Source: Plecoglossus altivelis (lineage: Eukaryota > Chordata > Actinopteri > Osmeriformes > Plecoglossidae). From it: DNA of 64,000 nucleotides. Shown here in pieces: positions 22,489 through 32,588 of this stretch. The first letter of the stretch is position 1. Each line of letters starts with the position of its first letter. Location of the stretch: assembly GCA_036571765.1 (NCBI GenBank), contig BROE01000004.1, forward strand, positions 31,613 to 95,612, in the 5' to 3' direction. Below the pieces are notes generated by a model, which saw nothing but the letters and a program-made list of their open reading frames with translations, did no database searches and was not told the DNA's origin. The translations under genes and the position numbers were made by a program.

Positions 22489-25400
22489 TTAAACCTCTGC
22501 TTCCTTCAAGCCGATTCGCTCCTCGTCTTGTCAGTCACTGTTAGGCTTCTTCAGAGAAAAGGCATAGATGTTGAAGTGGTCGCTGAGCTGGTGTACCTAG
22601 AGGGTGGTGGGTGTGGGGACACACAGGAATGTAGCATTAAACCTCTCTGTTAGTGAACCAGTCAGAAGACTGAACAAACTGAACAAGAACAAACGCATAC
22701 CAGCTCACGTGTGCGTGTGTAGATGTGTGTGTGGGTGTGTACTCACCACTGACACTCCATAGTGGATGTGCGTGTGTGTGTGTGTGTGTGTGTAGATGGA
22801 TGTGTGTGTGTGTGTGTACTCACCACTGACACTCCATAGTGGATGTGTGCCAGTATTACTCCGCTTGTCCACACGTACAGCAGCACAGTCTCATTAACAC
22901 CATTCACTGCCAGCAACACCACCATTGCCATGGGCAACAACAGCCAGCTCAGCGCCTGGCAACGAGTGTTACTCATCTGGCACACAATCAGCTTGCACTG
23001 TAGAGAAAGACACACAATCCAGTATTTGCACAAGGTCAGGCAAGCATGGGCTTGGGTTTCTGTCTCTGTGTGTGTGTGTGTGTGTGTGTGTGTACACTCC
23101 CAGTCAATAGCTTGGACACACCCGCCTATTCAAATAAATACAATGTGCCCAGACCTTTGACTGGTGGCATAGACGTATGTAATGTGTGTGTGTGTACGAA
23201 TGTGTACTGTGTGTGTATGTGTACATGTGCATGCGTGTATGTAATGTGTGTGTACGAATATGTACGGTGTGTGTATATGCACATGTGCATACGTGTATGT
23301 AATGTGTGTGTGCGTGTTAGTGCCACTCACGGTGACGTTAGCGAAGGCAGTTCCAATCATCAGGTAGAAGACTCTAGGCTGCTGCTGGATGATGCTGGAG
23401 GGAGACAGGACCACCCAGACCGTGGAGAGGAGGAAGAGGAGGACAGGGGACAGGAAGGGGAGGAAGGCCTCATACAAACTGCTGTGCTTCAGAGTCTTGC
23501 TGCGGTGACCCCTGACAGAAACACAGGACTCACAGGTCATTTACCTTGGAACTGATACAACATAAGAAAGATTGTGTACAGAAGATTGTGAAGTTCGTAC
23601 GATGCCCCACTAATCATAAAATGTCCGCTTTTATTAATTTATTGATCTGTCCTAGCATCAAACATAGCAAAGGAATTCATTATGTTTCATATATGTTCTA
23701 TGTTTGCACTTCCTTGCCACGGTAAATTCTGTGCTTGTATATCTTGCATGGCGAATAAAACCGATTCTGAATTACAATGAAGCTACTGAAATCCCAACCG
23801 CAGCCAATTAAGCAAAAGGTCAAATTTCACAATAATAAAGTGTTTCCTCGATGTCATTTTAAAAAGCTACTTTGCCCCATGAACCTAATCATGCCCATAT
23901 TAAGAGGCTGCAAAGTACAAAGGGAGAGCGTGATGTCAGAGCAACAGACGTTTCCTGCCTGATTACTTACTTTAGGACGTTATAGAGGCTCATGGGAAGG
24001 GTGACAGTGAAGGAACAGCCTGGAGGGCAAGATGAAAAACACATCAGACCACAACCTCTCCATCAACCCTAAACCAATCACACCGCACGGAGCACATCCG
24101 TGTGAACTACACTAACCAATCGCAGCTCACCAAGGATCATAAAAGTGAAGAGGTCTCTGTAGAGGAAGTGCCACATGATTGGATGGTACCAGGTTTCCAC
24201 GCCGACCACTGCGGTGACGATGTAAACAATGGAGATGGTCTAGGAACGCAGAAGACAGGAGGGGATTTAAAAAACACCTTCCATGACACGGCTACTTTAG
24301 TGCAAGTTCAAAAAAGTGTGTGCGTGTGTGTGTCTGTGTGTAGGTGCGTGTGCTGTGTGTGTGCTCTCACCACTTGGCTGATGTCGTATCCCCAAGGTAG
24401 GAACAGTATTCCAGTGTTGTACTTCTCCCAGTGGGACAGGATGAAGGAGAACAGTACCACCCACAAGATGTAGTACAAAGTCAGCACATCCACCCCTGTT
24501 CCCCCTCGGCCGAATATGGAGTAGACGCACGCCACGAAGTACACACAGGCCCAGCTGTCCAGCCCGTGGTCAAACAGCTCCCCTAGTGGAGTGGAGGAGT
24601 TGGTTCGCCTTGCCTGCTTACCATCCACCCCATCTACAGGAGGAAGGAGAGGGTTTGATGGAGGGAAATAGTCTCAACCAACGATATGGCGGCAACTTGA
24701 CTTCTGAGATTAATACACTCGCTGTCAATCGTCTGAGAGGAGGGAGATGTAATACAGTTTATCCAGGAAGGGATAGCTTTACAGCAGTGCAAATACATAC
24801 AAACGATTAGGATTAAAATATAATCCTAGTCCTTCAATTTAGCCCACAGTCGCAGCAGTGAGCATCCTACATTCTGAAATGCCGACAGACACAAAGTCAA
24901 TCCTTGATCTGTCTGTCTTTCCACGCCAGATGGGTGTTCAACTCACCAAGCGTGTAGGCCAGGAAGTTGAAGAGTCCTGCTGCCACCCACACCCAGCTGG
25001 GAACGTGGACCTGTCCTTCAGCTGTCACACACACACACACACACACAGACACACAGACACACAGACACACGGGGGTTATAATGTGTACACCTTGCTGAAC
25101 CAACTGAGCTTTACCGGACGAGTCGTAAAGGGAGTGGGTAATGGTATGTGTTTGTGTGTCACTCAAAATATTGACTCGGGTCTAATGAGTTGGCTATAAA
25201 CCTTTAGTCATGAGGAGACATGTCCAACGGGTAGTGGACTTTGTCCTTGATGTGCTCACACAGACACGTACACGCGCACCAGGAGCAACAGAGAGACGAC
25301 AGACAGAGATAGATAGAGAGACAGAGAGAGAGACAGAGGGAGATCGACCCACCTGAAGCAAAGAAGTGGTAGTCATAGAAGGCCAACATGAGGAAATTCA

Positions 25401-27658
25401 AGACCAGGAACATGAACCCTGTGAAAGTGATGAGGTTTGGAGCCAGCCAGGTGGGCATGATCTGAGGTGAGAGAGAGAGCGAGAGACATAGAGTGACAGA
25501 GAGAGGGGGGGGGAGGGAGAGAGACACAGGGGCACTGAGAGGCTGACTGGTACATCTTAACATGTGCACCAAGTTTATACTAGCTGCAATGATTTTGGAA
25601 GTGTCTTTGGATTAAAGCATCTGCTACATGTAATATCTATGTCCCGTTTTTATAAACACACTGAAGCTCTTTGCAACTGGTTGACATTTATCATTATGTT
25701 GTCAAAGGGAGGGGGGGCAGTGGGAGGAGGCGATGGGGGCGGGCAGTTTGGGGGGCAAGTGGGGGGTCCGGGGGGGAGTTGGGGGGGGGCAGGGATAGGG
25801 TGGGGGGGGCAGGGGAAAGTGGGGGGGAGACTGCAGGGGAGCGGAAGAGACAGTTTAGTGAGAGACTTGATCTGCTTTGTTATCGAATCTCAAACAGGTG
25901 ATGGAAACCTCATTAATGATGTAGCATGTAGCTCTCATTAGCATAGACACATCCCACACTGTGACACACTCTGCAAGAGAAGACAGTCAGAGAATCATCA
26001 CACGGCTGTGTGTGTGCTGCTCCTCACCTTGACAACGGAGTTCCAGAAGGGATGCATGACGTAGACAGACAGAGGGTTGGAGTCCACTGCACTGTACTGG
26101 AGAGGCAAACACACACACACACAAACACACACACACACGCGTGTGTCAGATTATGGCTAGCACAATTATCGCATAATTTAATCTTGGAAACCAGACATCT
26201 CTTATTGTCAAACACGTTTTACACAGACACACCCATCCACCAGCACAGCACTGTAGTCATGGTGATGGTAGACAGAGGGAGGGTGCCAAGAAGAGGTAGA
26301 GTGACAGAATGAAGAAGAGTGTGAGAGTCGAACAAAGAGTTATTTAAGAGCACTCGTTTGACCTCTATGCATAACCTTCCAGGAAGTGCATGTGTGCATG
26401 TGTGTGCGTGTGAGAATGTAAAGAGAATTAAATACATGCATGATGTCCTTCTGAACATTGAGCAGAACACAAACATGGTATAGACAACCGATGACTACAT
26501 GAAGTAGATACAATATCTCCATTCACGCAGCCCACATTTTTTCCCCCTCGCTCAAACAGGAACCCCTACTGTTTACACAAGCTGGTAGCGATCCGCTGCA
26601 TAGTGTTAAATGGCCCTAAACTATCATCTACTAGAGTATTGTTACGTGATTTGGACATCAACTAAAAGGCTCTGAGGTTTCAAAAGATACCAGAAGGCCG
26701 CATACACAAGACCATTCCGACACTTCATACCAGTCTGTTTCCTGTTGAACCACATGGCTACAAATTGGCAATTTGTTCTGGCAGCGACATGGCTCTGCCA
26801 AACCCGGATATGTGCGTTCACGGCTGAACATGATTTTAGACCCTAAATGTCAGATAGCTGCCAGATTCACGCTTCTCTCTGACACACACCCGGAAACCCA
26901 CAGGTTGGTACAAACCGTCAGGGGACGAGACGTAGCTAACCTCTACTTGCTAAGGACATTTAGGGTCCAGTGAGTTTTTAGAATCAGCTACGTCTCAGCC
27001 ACGTTAACTAACCGAGGACAAAGACGTTATCTATCATATGTTAATCATGTACAAACTAGGCAGTCATTTTAATTTGAGCAGGTTGGCGTTTCCGCTATAT
27101 CATGATTCTGAGGGGTATGCGTGCTAATAATCGGGTTAGCAGGGTCCTCGATGAGGTGTCGTGTCAGTCGTGACAATTGTTTTCCTGACAGTTATCGCTA
27201 GAGAGACTAAATGTCAACCATCTCGTTTGAGCGCCTTTCAATAACAACAAGTCTTATTTTAGTCAAAGCAAGTCAACATGATTAGATTGCATCCTTCTAA
27301 CAGTGAGCTACATGCACGCGCTGTCATCCACCAATGGGCGCCGTCTACATCGATGGGCTCCGTCTATACCGTGGAAAGGTAACCATGGATAACGTAACAG
27401 TGCGATATTCTCCGTTATTGCGTCTATTTAAGATGGGGTTTCAGTTTCACAAACATTGGTTTCTAAAACAGTACGTAAACAGCTCACGATCGCTCATGGT
27501 AACTACATCACAGCTCAACTACATGATCTGGTACCATCCACGAAGGGTTTCCTTTCCAGGAAATACTCTTAGCCCGCTAATGCAGTTTTTTCTGACCATA
27601 CCTTGTACTTGTCGAAACCCGACAGCTGCTCCTGAGTGACATATTCGTACATAGCCAT
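22489..27658 (-). CDS. selenoi: Ethanolaminephosphotransferase 1 (selenoprotein I)
   Basis: ER/Golgi membrane enzyme joining CDP-ethanolamine to diacylglycerol or alkyl-acylglycerol in phosphatidylethanolamine synthesis. Ten coding exons on the minus strand: 27602-27658, 26028-26096, 25353-25461, 24947-25021, 24371-24633, 24131-24239, 23971-24019, 23331-23511, 22824-22997, 22489-22596. All junctions are GT/AG, phases are consistent, and the total is 397 residues, the same length I recall for human. The CDP-alcohol phosphotransferase signature DGx2ARx8Gx3Dx3D is intact (Asp107, Asp125, Asp129). Several hydrophobic segments fit a multi-pass protein. The start (MAMYEYVTQEQL) is the expected N-terminus. 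Codon 384 is TGA in the context NSD-Sec-QDEERIGL, then 13 codons to TAA, so selenocysteine is the natural reading. A plain stop would remove only the conserved tail. Confidence 0.96.
22531..22533 (-). other. Selenocysteine codon (TGA) of selenoi
   Basis: In-frame TGA preceded by codons for KKPNSD and followed by an open tail to TAA at 22489-22491. Its position matches the Sec of vertebrate SELENOI. I did not find a convincing SECIS element by eye in 19870-22488. Confidence 0.88.
22741..22847 (-). repeat. Duplicated exon tail plus donor, selenoi exon 22824-22997
   Basis: On the minus strand the exon ends CACTATGGAGTGTCAGTG|GTGAGTACAC. The same 3' tail and GTGAGTACAC donor occur again at about 22738-22770, separated from the true junction by a CA/GT run. 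Either donor could in principle pair with the last exon. Confidence 0.93.
23165..23310. repeat. GT/TATGTA minisatellite in selenoi intron
   Basis: GTATGTAATGTGTGTGTACG-type units repeat three times (about 23174, 23237, 23294) immediately next to exon 23331-23511. The unit is close to, but not identical with, that exon's donor region (ACC|GTGAGTGGC). Confidence 0.75.
23690..23775 (+). mobile_element. Retroelement 3' tail, copy 1
   Basis: TTCTATGTTTGCACTTCCTTGCC...GCGAATAAAACCGATTCTGAAT. A near-identical segment occurs at 28137-28222, in the same orientation. A repeated tail with a polyadenylation-like AATAAA and short GATTCT reiteration suggests a LINE or SINE 3' end. I cannot name the family. 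It is inside a selenoi intron. Confidence 0.7.
25690..25850. repeat. G-rich tract in selenoi intron
   Basis: Many runs of 4-9 G on the plus strand (C-rich in the selenoi transcript). Quadruplex potential lies on the non-template (plus) strand DNA. No coding potential. Confidence 0.8.
26097..27601 (-). other. First intron of selenoi
   Basis: About 1.5 kb between coding exons 1 and 2. A short CA run lies at 26106-26140; otherwise it is unique sequence without a visible nested gene. Confidence 0.75.
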
Positions 27659-28136
27659 GATGGCGATACCAAGGCTCCGAATTCGGCGATTTGAAATCGA
27701 TTCCCTTTTGATCGAGATTCCCTAACAGCGTAACTCGTTAGGGACACTACATCTAGCTTTAGCAACTACAGCTCAAGCACGCCGGGAAGGCGATGTCGAA
27801 ACATTCGGCCACTCCTGCCTCATACAAGTCCAGACACTCACATCTGCTGACACTACATGAGCACACTGTTGCCTCCTCTGGTGAGGATGATACGTTGTAC
27901 ATTATTGCATTCTTATCTTGTCACTGGAGTCAAATTATCTTCAGATAAAGATACAGAGTAGTAATTGTAATCGAAATACACGGAAACCGACGTAAGCTCG
28001 GTCGGCTGGCCTCAAAAACCAACATGCCCTGACGTCTAAACGTGCTTCCCAAGGTCATTAATACATACTTAGTTACAATGAAATTATAGATCTTAGATCT
28101 TTGTAAATCATTTTAGGTCTTAATCTAATGACATTT

Positions 28137-28222
28137 TGTTCTATGTTTGCACTTTCCTGCCACAGTAAATTCTGTGCTTGTATATCTTGCATAGCGAATA
28201 AAACTGATTCGGATTCTGATTC
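28137..28222 (+). mobile_element. Retroelement 3' tail, copy 2
   Basis: Second copy of the element at 23690-23775, ending CGAATAAAACTGATTCGGATTCTGATTC, a short GATTCT tail typical of non-LTR retroelement 3' ends. It sits between selenoi and ost4. AT-rich sequence without genes follows to about 28650. Confidence 0.72.
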
Positions 28223-28667
28223 TTTTTTCATCATACGCAAAGGAACATTTAAACACTGAATAAAAACTAAGAACAGTATGTGGGGAACAATGGGAAATAA
28301 AAAGAAAGGCTTAGTTCAGTGAAAAAGAAAGTTTCTCCAAATATTTCATTTTAAGAATATGTATGCTAGAGTGACAAAGAAAATAGCTGGAGAATGTGTT
28401 TTTTTCTTTTATCTCAGAGACACAGTGTCCATAAATCAAAGTGTACGACAATTCAAAACATTTACAAAAACCTAGTGATTAAAATAATCTACTTAAATGT
28501 TTCTTATTTGGTATTTCTCAGTTTGTGAAAATAATATTTGTGATATTAACTAAATAATATATTTGTTTAATATTTGCCTTGCTGTTGTACAATAAATATT
28601 CTACAATAAATTTTGTATTAAAAAAAGAAAATACATTTTAAAATAAAGTCGTTGTGAACGAAGTTAC

Positions 28668-28700
28668 GTGACGTGGCTTTTTATGTGACGTGGCTTTCCA
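28668..28700 (+). promoter_or_regulatory. Tandem UPRE-like sites upstream of ost4
   Basis: GTGACGTGGCTTT occurs twice in tandem, 17 bp apart. The TGACGTGG cores at 28669-28676 and 28686-28693 match the unfolded-protein-response element bound by ATF6/XBP1. They lie about 100 bp upstream of the ost4 first-exon donor (28800), so at or near the start of transcription. A CREB/ATF or E-box protein could also use them. Confidence 0.6.
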
Positions 28701-29053
28701 ACAGCGGAAGAGGTTCGCATAAGATCTGTGAGCTGACTGACCAAGACCCTGCTTCACAATTTCAATTTCCTTTGTGCAGCAGCCAATAAAAGGAATAAGG
28801 TAAGATTTCAAGAGGCCTACAAAAGGAAAAATAGCATGCTAGTGTTATAGCCATTGCACTTCAGGATCTTAGCTATCTTACAACGTCTTTTTTAATTTAG
28901 CGGTAGCGAAGTGTAGCTCAGATGCTAAGCTAGTCTGGCTGGCTGTGCTTGTACTTGAGCTAGCCAGCCGTCAGGTAGCTAGCTAGCAGTGAGTTGGTAC
29001 CGCTTTGTCCATGACGTTAATGTTTGCAATGGGTGATGTTGCCATTCTGCAGG

Positions 29054-29167
29054 ATGGTTACGGACGTTCAGCTGGCAATATTCGCCAACATGCTTGGCGT
29101 ATCGTTGTTCCTGCTAGTCGTGTTGTATCACTACGTTGCAGTCAACAATCCTAAGAAACTGGAGTAA
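29054..29167 (+). CDS. ost4: Oligosaccharyltransferase subunit OST4
   Basis: A 37-residue single-pass ER membrane subunit of the oligosaccharyltransferase complex, which transfers N-glycans to nascent proteins and is stabilised by this subunit. The frame begins MVTDVQLAIFANMLGV, continues through a hydrophobic helix (about residues 8-28) and ends VNNPKKLE. This is nearly identical to the vertebrate protein and the same length. The structure is three exons: a non-coding exon ending at 28799 (GTAAGA donor), a coding exon 29053-29205 (acceptor CTGCAG just before the ATG), and a 3' UTR exon from 29328. It is divergent from selenoi and on the opposite strand from agbl5. Confidence 0.97.
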   Translation: MVTDVQLAIFANMLGVSLFLLVVLYHYVAVNNPKKLE

Positions 29168-29478
29168 AATCCGCCCCTCTTCCTTCTCCTCGTTACAACG
29201 ATGGGGTAAAGTGACTTCAATTTTACAGTGTAACATCTTACGTTTTATATGAAGTCTTAAAACAACGTCGTTTTTACTGAGATATTGTACCGTTTTCTCA
29301 GTTTAGCGAATGTATGTCTCTTTACAGGTGTGTGTGAGAGGGGCCTAGGCTACCCTGAAGTTCCTTGGTGCCCATAGCAAGATGATTCCAGCTCTCTCTA
29401 CCCATACCCCATCTGTCATCCCTTCCTACTTTTCCACAGAGACAAACGTCATTCCCCATATGTACAGGAGTGCTTTCT

Positions 29479-29484
29479 AATAAA
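29479..29484 (+). terminator. ost4 polyadenylation signal
   Basis: AATAAA in the third ost4 exon, about 150 bp after its acceptor at 29326-29327. Confidence 0.8.
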
Positions 29485-29856
29485 AAAATGTGTGTGAATC
29501 ATTCTGGCTATTGTTTCTTTTGAAACACGGTTCACACTGATGGGCACTGTGCCTAAACACATTCACCTCACTCTCCTTCCTTCATTCCCTTTTCCTGTCA
29601 TCCACATACTTCCTTTCATGTGTCCTTAATATTATGAATGAACTCATTTTAGTCATTTACAGCTTTGAGTGCAGGAAAGTAACAAGTACACATGGTCATC
29701 ACGATTACATCAGGCTACTTATAGGTTTATAGGTTTATTTATCTGGTTATATAGCAAGATGGACACCAGATTGTCAGTTTCACAAAACCATCCAGGAATA
29801 CAGTGTTACATCGATATATGCATCCCATAACTGCACACCTCTCAAGTGTTTAACCA

Positions 29857-30075
29857 GGGGTGTCCAATCCTGGTCCTCGAGGGCCACCGTCCTGACAGTT
29901 TCAGATGTTTGCCTGCTCCAGCACATCTGATTCTAATGAATGGGTTGTTATCAAGCTCTGTGGACGAGTCATAATGACCTTTCATTAGACTGAGGTGTGC
30001 TGGAGCAGGGGAACATCTAAACCTGTCCAAAACTGTCAGGACAGTGGCCCTTGAGGACCAGGGTTGGCTACCCCC
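29857..30075. mobile_element. MITE with long terminal inverted repeats
   Basis: About 219 bp whose two ends are inverted copies over about 45 bp: GGGGTGTCCAATCCTGGTCC at the left, and the complement of GGACCAGGGTTGGCTACCCC at the right. GGGCCAC-GTCCTGACAGTTT is shared further inside. There is no coding capacity. The family (a hAT-type MITE is plausible) and the target-site duplication are not established by eye. Confidence 0.82.
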
Positions 30076-30442
30076 ACGTTAAACAGACAACTCAAGTCCA
30101 TAGGTTGGGTGCAGAAAACTGGTTTATAAATATAGTAAGTTATGCCATAAATGAACGGTCTATTCCTTGCGTCCATTGTGAATACATAGCTCATGCAAAA
30201 AGGTTAGGATATAAGAGTAAGCAAAATACACTTTCAACACGACCATTTAAAATCACAGTAGATAAACAGCTGTAAGGAAAATAGTCCAGCTTCAAAAAAG
30301 TGCATCGGTGCCAACAGCAACTGGGTCTTAGTGAACTAGTGTAAGAGATTTGAATGCTTAGCAACAGTGCGAGCACTCTGGAATGCTTCGTTATAGATGC
30401 TACAGCTCTCTTAACGTGTACAGTGTATGTAAGGTGAAGCCA

Positions 30443-32223
30443 TCACTGACTTAGCAGCACAGCAGCCGGCAGGTGCGAGGCGGTGGGTAGGAGCAGGTTG
30501 TTGCAGCCCGTGAGGAACGTGCTGTACTCAGACCTCTCCACAGAGGGGCGCTGTCTCACACACATTCACAGGCTCAGGCACAGAATCTCCTGGGTCCAAC
30601 TCTGGTGGGACCTGGTGAGACAGTAGAAGCTCTGTCTATCTTGAGGTGGCTCTGAAGTGTACAAAATTATATAAACGACAACCTTGCAGTTGAAGGTGTG
30701 TTCAGTTTGGGTCCTCAGGCTCCACTGTCTTGTGTGTTTTAGATGTTTCCCTGCTCCAACATACCTGATTCAAATGAACTGTAGTTATCAGGCTTCCACA
30801 GAGCACAATAACAACCCGTTCATTAAAATCGGTTGTTTTGAAGCAGAAAAACATCCTAAACAGATATCCAGTAGCAGGATGAAACATCCCCGTTGAAGAT
30901 GAAACCTGTCTAAGCAGCAGTAGTGCATGTATGCTAAGCTACCTGTGGTGGATCTGTATGCTAAGATACCTGTGGTGGATCTGTAGGCTAAACTACCCTG
31001 TGGTAGATCTGTAGGCTAAGCTACCTGTGGTGGATCTGTATGCTAAGCTACCTGTGGTGAATCTGTAGGCTAAGCTACATGTGGTAGATCTGTAGGCTAA
31101 GCTAACTGTGGTGAATCTGTATGCTAAGTTACCTGTGGTGGATCTGCTGTCTCTATGGTGGACTCCTCCTTGTAGAAGTGACTTCTATCAGAGTTCCTCT
31201 TAAAAGCCCTGGAGGCCATACACAACACAGAGTCCTCCTTTCCTCCACCTACAACAGCGAACAGGAAAGACAATGATCCGTGTTTGTAGGACACTTGTAA
31301 ATAAGGGTTCTCAATGTGATGTCAGAGACACGGACAACATATTAGACCATGTCAGTTTCTGGGCATGTGACTTTGCGAGTCATTGCAATTTCCAACGTCG
31401 TGTATCAACTGGTTGCGTGTGCGTGTGCGTGTGCATGCGGCATACCTGACAGATGTCGGCGAAGGCCTGGTTGCAGGAGCTTCCAAACCCGCAGCGTGGT
31501 CGACTCCTCCCTGTTGGCTGAGGGGTCAAGGCTAGTGCCAGATGGGGAGGGGAGTGGAGGCTGAGTTGGAGGCTGAGTTGGAGGCTGAATTGGAGGCTGA
31601 GGGGGCGGGGCTGTGGCTGATTCTGCCTTCCTGATGGGAATGCGGCTGGCGCGGGGCTGCAGCTCACATCTAGACGGTCGCGTAGGAACAGGATGGCATG
31701 GATCAGTTTACCCTCTCTGATCCAGGTGGAAAGCTGTTCCCTCTTATGCAGTGCTGGCTGACACACACTTACCTGCTGAACTCTACGGAGGACAGAATGT
31801 GAAAGGGTTCCTCTCTCCCTCTGGCCTGAGGTGGTACAGAGGAACACAGACTGGAGTTTGAACCACAGACTGGAGCGTGTTACTGTGCTGAGATGACAGT
31901 GCGCGTGCATGTGCGTGCGCGTGCATGCGCGTGCTAGGAGCTGACCTGTGTGCAGTTCTTTGTGGCGTTCTGCATGTGTGAAAAGGTCCGTCCCCCTGAT
32001 GCTCCACGTCCGCCGCGCACGGGGAAGTCCCGCGTCTGGACTACAGACAGGAAGTCCCGCCTCCGGACTACAGACAGGAAGTCGGGACAGCTCACACCTG
32101 GCGACAGGTAGGGGGGCAGGATGACAGGGAACAGAGAAGCAGGACAGAAGACAAGTGGACAGCAGTCAGCTGAGAGGACTGTCCATCCCTCATGTTTGAC
32201 CAATGCTACATCTTTGTCCAACT
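30443..32223 (-). CDS. Unrecognised multi-exon protein-coding gene (5' end not found)
   Basis: I do not recognise the protein. Minus-strand exons supported by open frames and splice signals are 32098-32223, 31946-32040, about 31787-31894, 31446-31757, 31133-31248 and 30443-30550 (stop TGA at 30443-30445). Exon 31446-31757 is exactly 104 codons with consensus acceptor and donor; it includes KREQLSTWIREGKLIHAILF and a Pro/Gln/Leu-rich repeat, ending GSSCNQAFADICQ. The last two exons join in phase 0 (ETADPPQ then RPSVERSEYSTFL) and end LPAAVLLSQ-stop. Other segments read VALVKHEGWTVLSADCCPLV and VCVPLYHLRPEGERNPFT. The exon near 31790 needs a one-base shift to stay open, and the phase between 31446-31757 and 31133-31248 does not match, so an exon or base is missing. 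It lies between ost4 and agbl5, where I recall no human gene on this strand. Confidence 0.5.
30700..30895. mobile_element. Decayed relative of the 29857 MITE
   Basis: The order of blocks is the same, with many substitutions: GGTCCTCAGG, AGATGTTTCCCTGCTCCAACA, TACCTGATTCAAATGAA and a mirrored GAAACATC near the end. The terminal repeats are poorly preserved. Confidence 0.6.
30940..31147 (-). repeat. Exon-tail/5' splice-site minisatellite in the unrecognised gene
   Basis: On the minus strand the exon ends GATCCACCACAG|GTAACTTAGC. Seven further units of 26-28 bp, CAGATCCACCACAG|GTAGCT-like, follow down to about 30940. Several keep a perfect CACAG|GTAGCT donor. Confidence 0.92.
31552..31606. repeat. 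GGAGGCTGAGTT coding minisatellite
   Basis: Four 12-bp units inside exon 31446-31757 of the unrecognised gene, encoding reiterated Leu-Gln-Leu/Phe-Ser in its frame. The period is a multiple of three, so copy number can vary without a frameshift. Confidence 0.8.
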
Positions 32224-32557
32224 CTGCAATATAACAATTACAATGTATCACTACATTACAATTAGTTCATGGGGTTGTTTTGTATGTAATTGTTGGATGT
32301 TTTCATTAGGATGAATCTTGTTGTATTCCTGACTGTAGACAATGAACTCCAACACAAGCTAACTCCTCTATCGAAAAATCTGAGTATCAGTCATGCATCA
32401 GCTACCTTGCTATCAGGTAGTCATAGCAACGTCACCGAGTAGCATTGAGTGCTGGTACCTTATAGTTTGCAAAGAAAAAGGCAGTGTGTGTGCGGTTCAT
32501 CTAAGACAAGATACATTGAAGTCTGCGGGTATATTTGATGACAGCGTGCCTGCGCGA

Positions 32558-32588
<31 letters not shown>

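Noticed and set aside
22531..22533. TGA as the true stop or a nonsense mutation in selenoi
   Set aside because: The tail after it is open and resembles the conserved SELENOI C-terminus, and full length then equals the family length.
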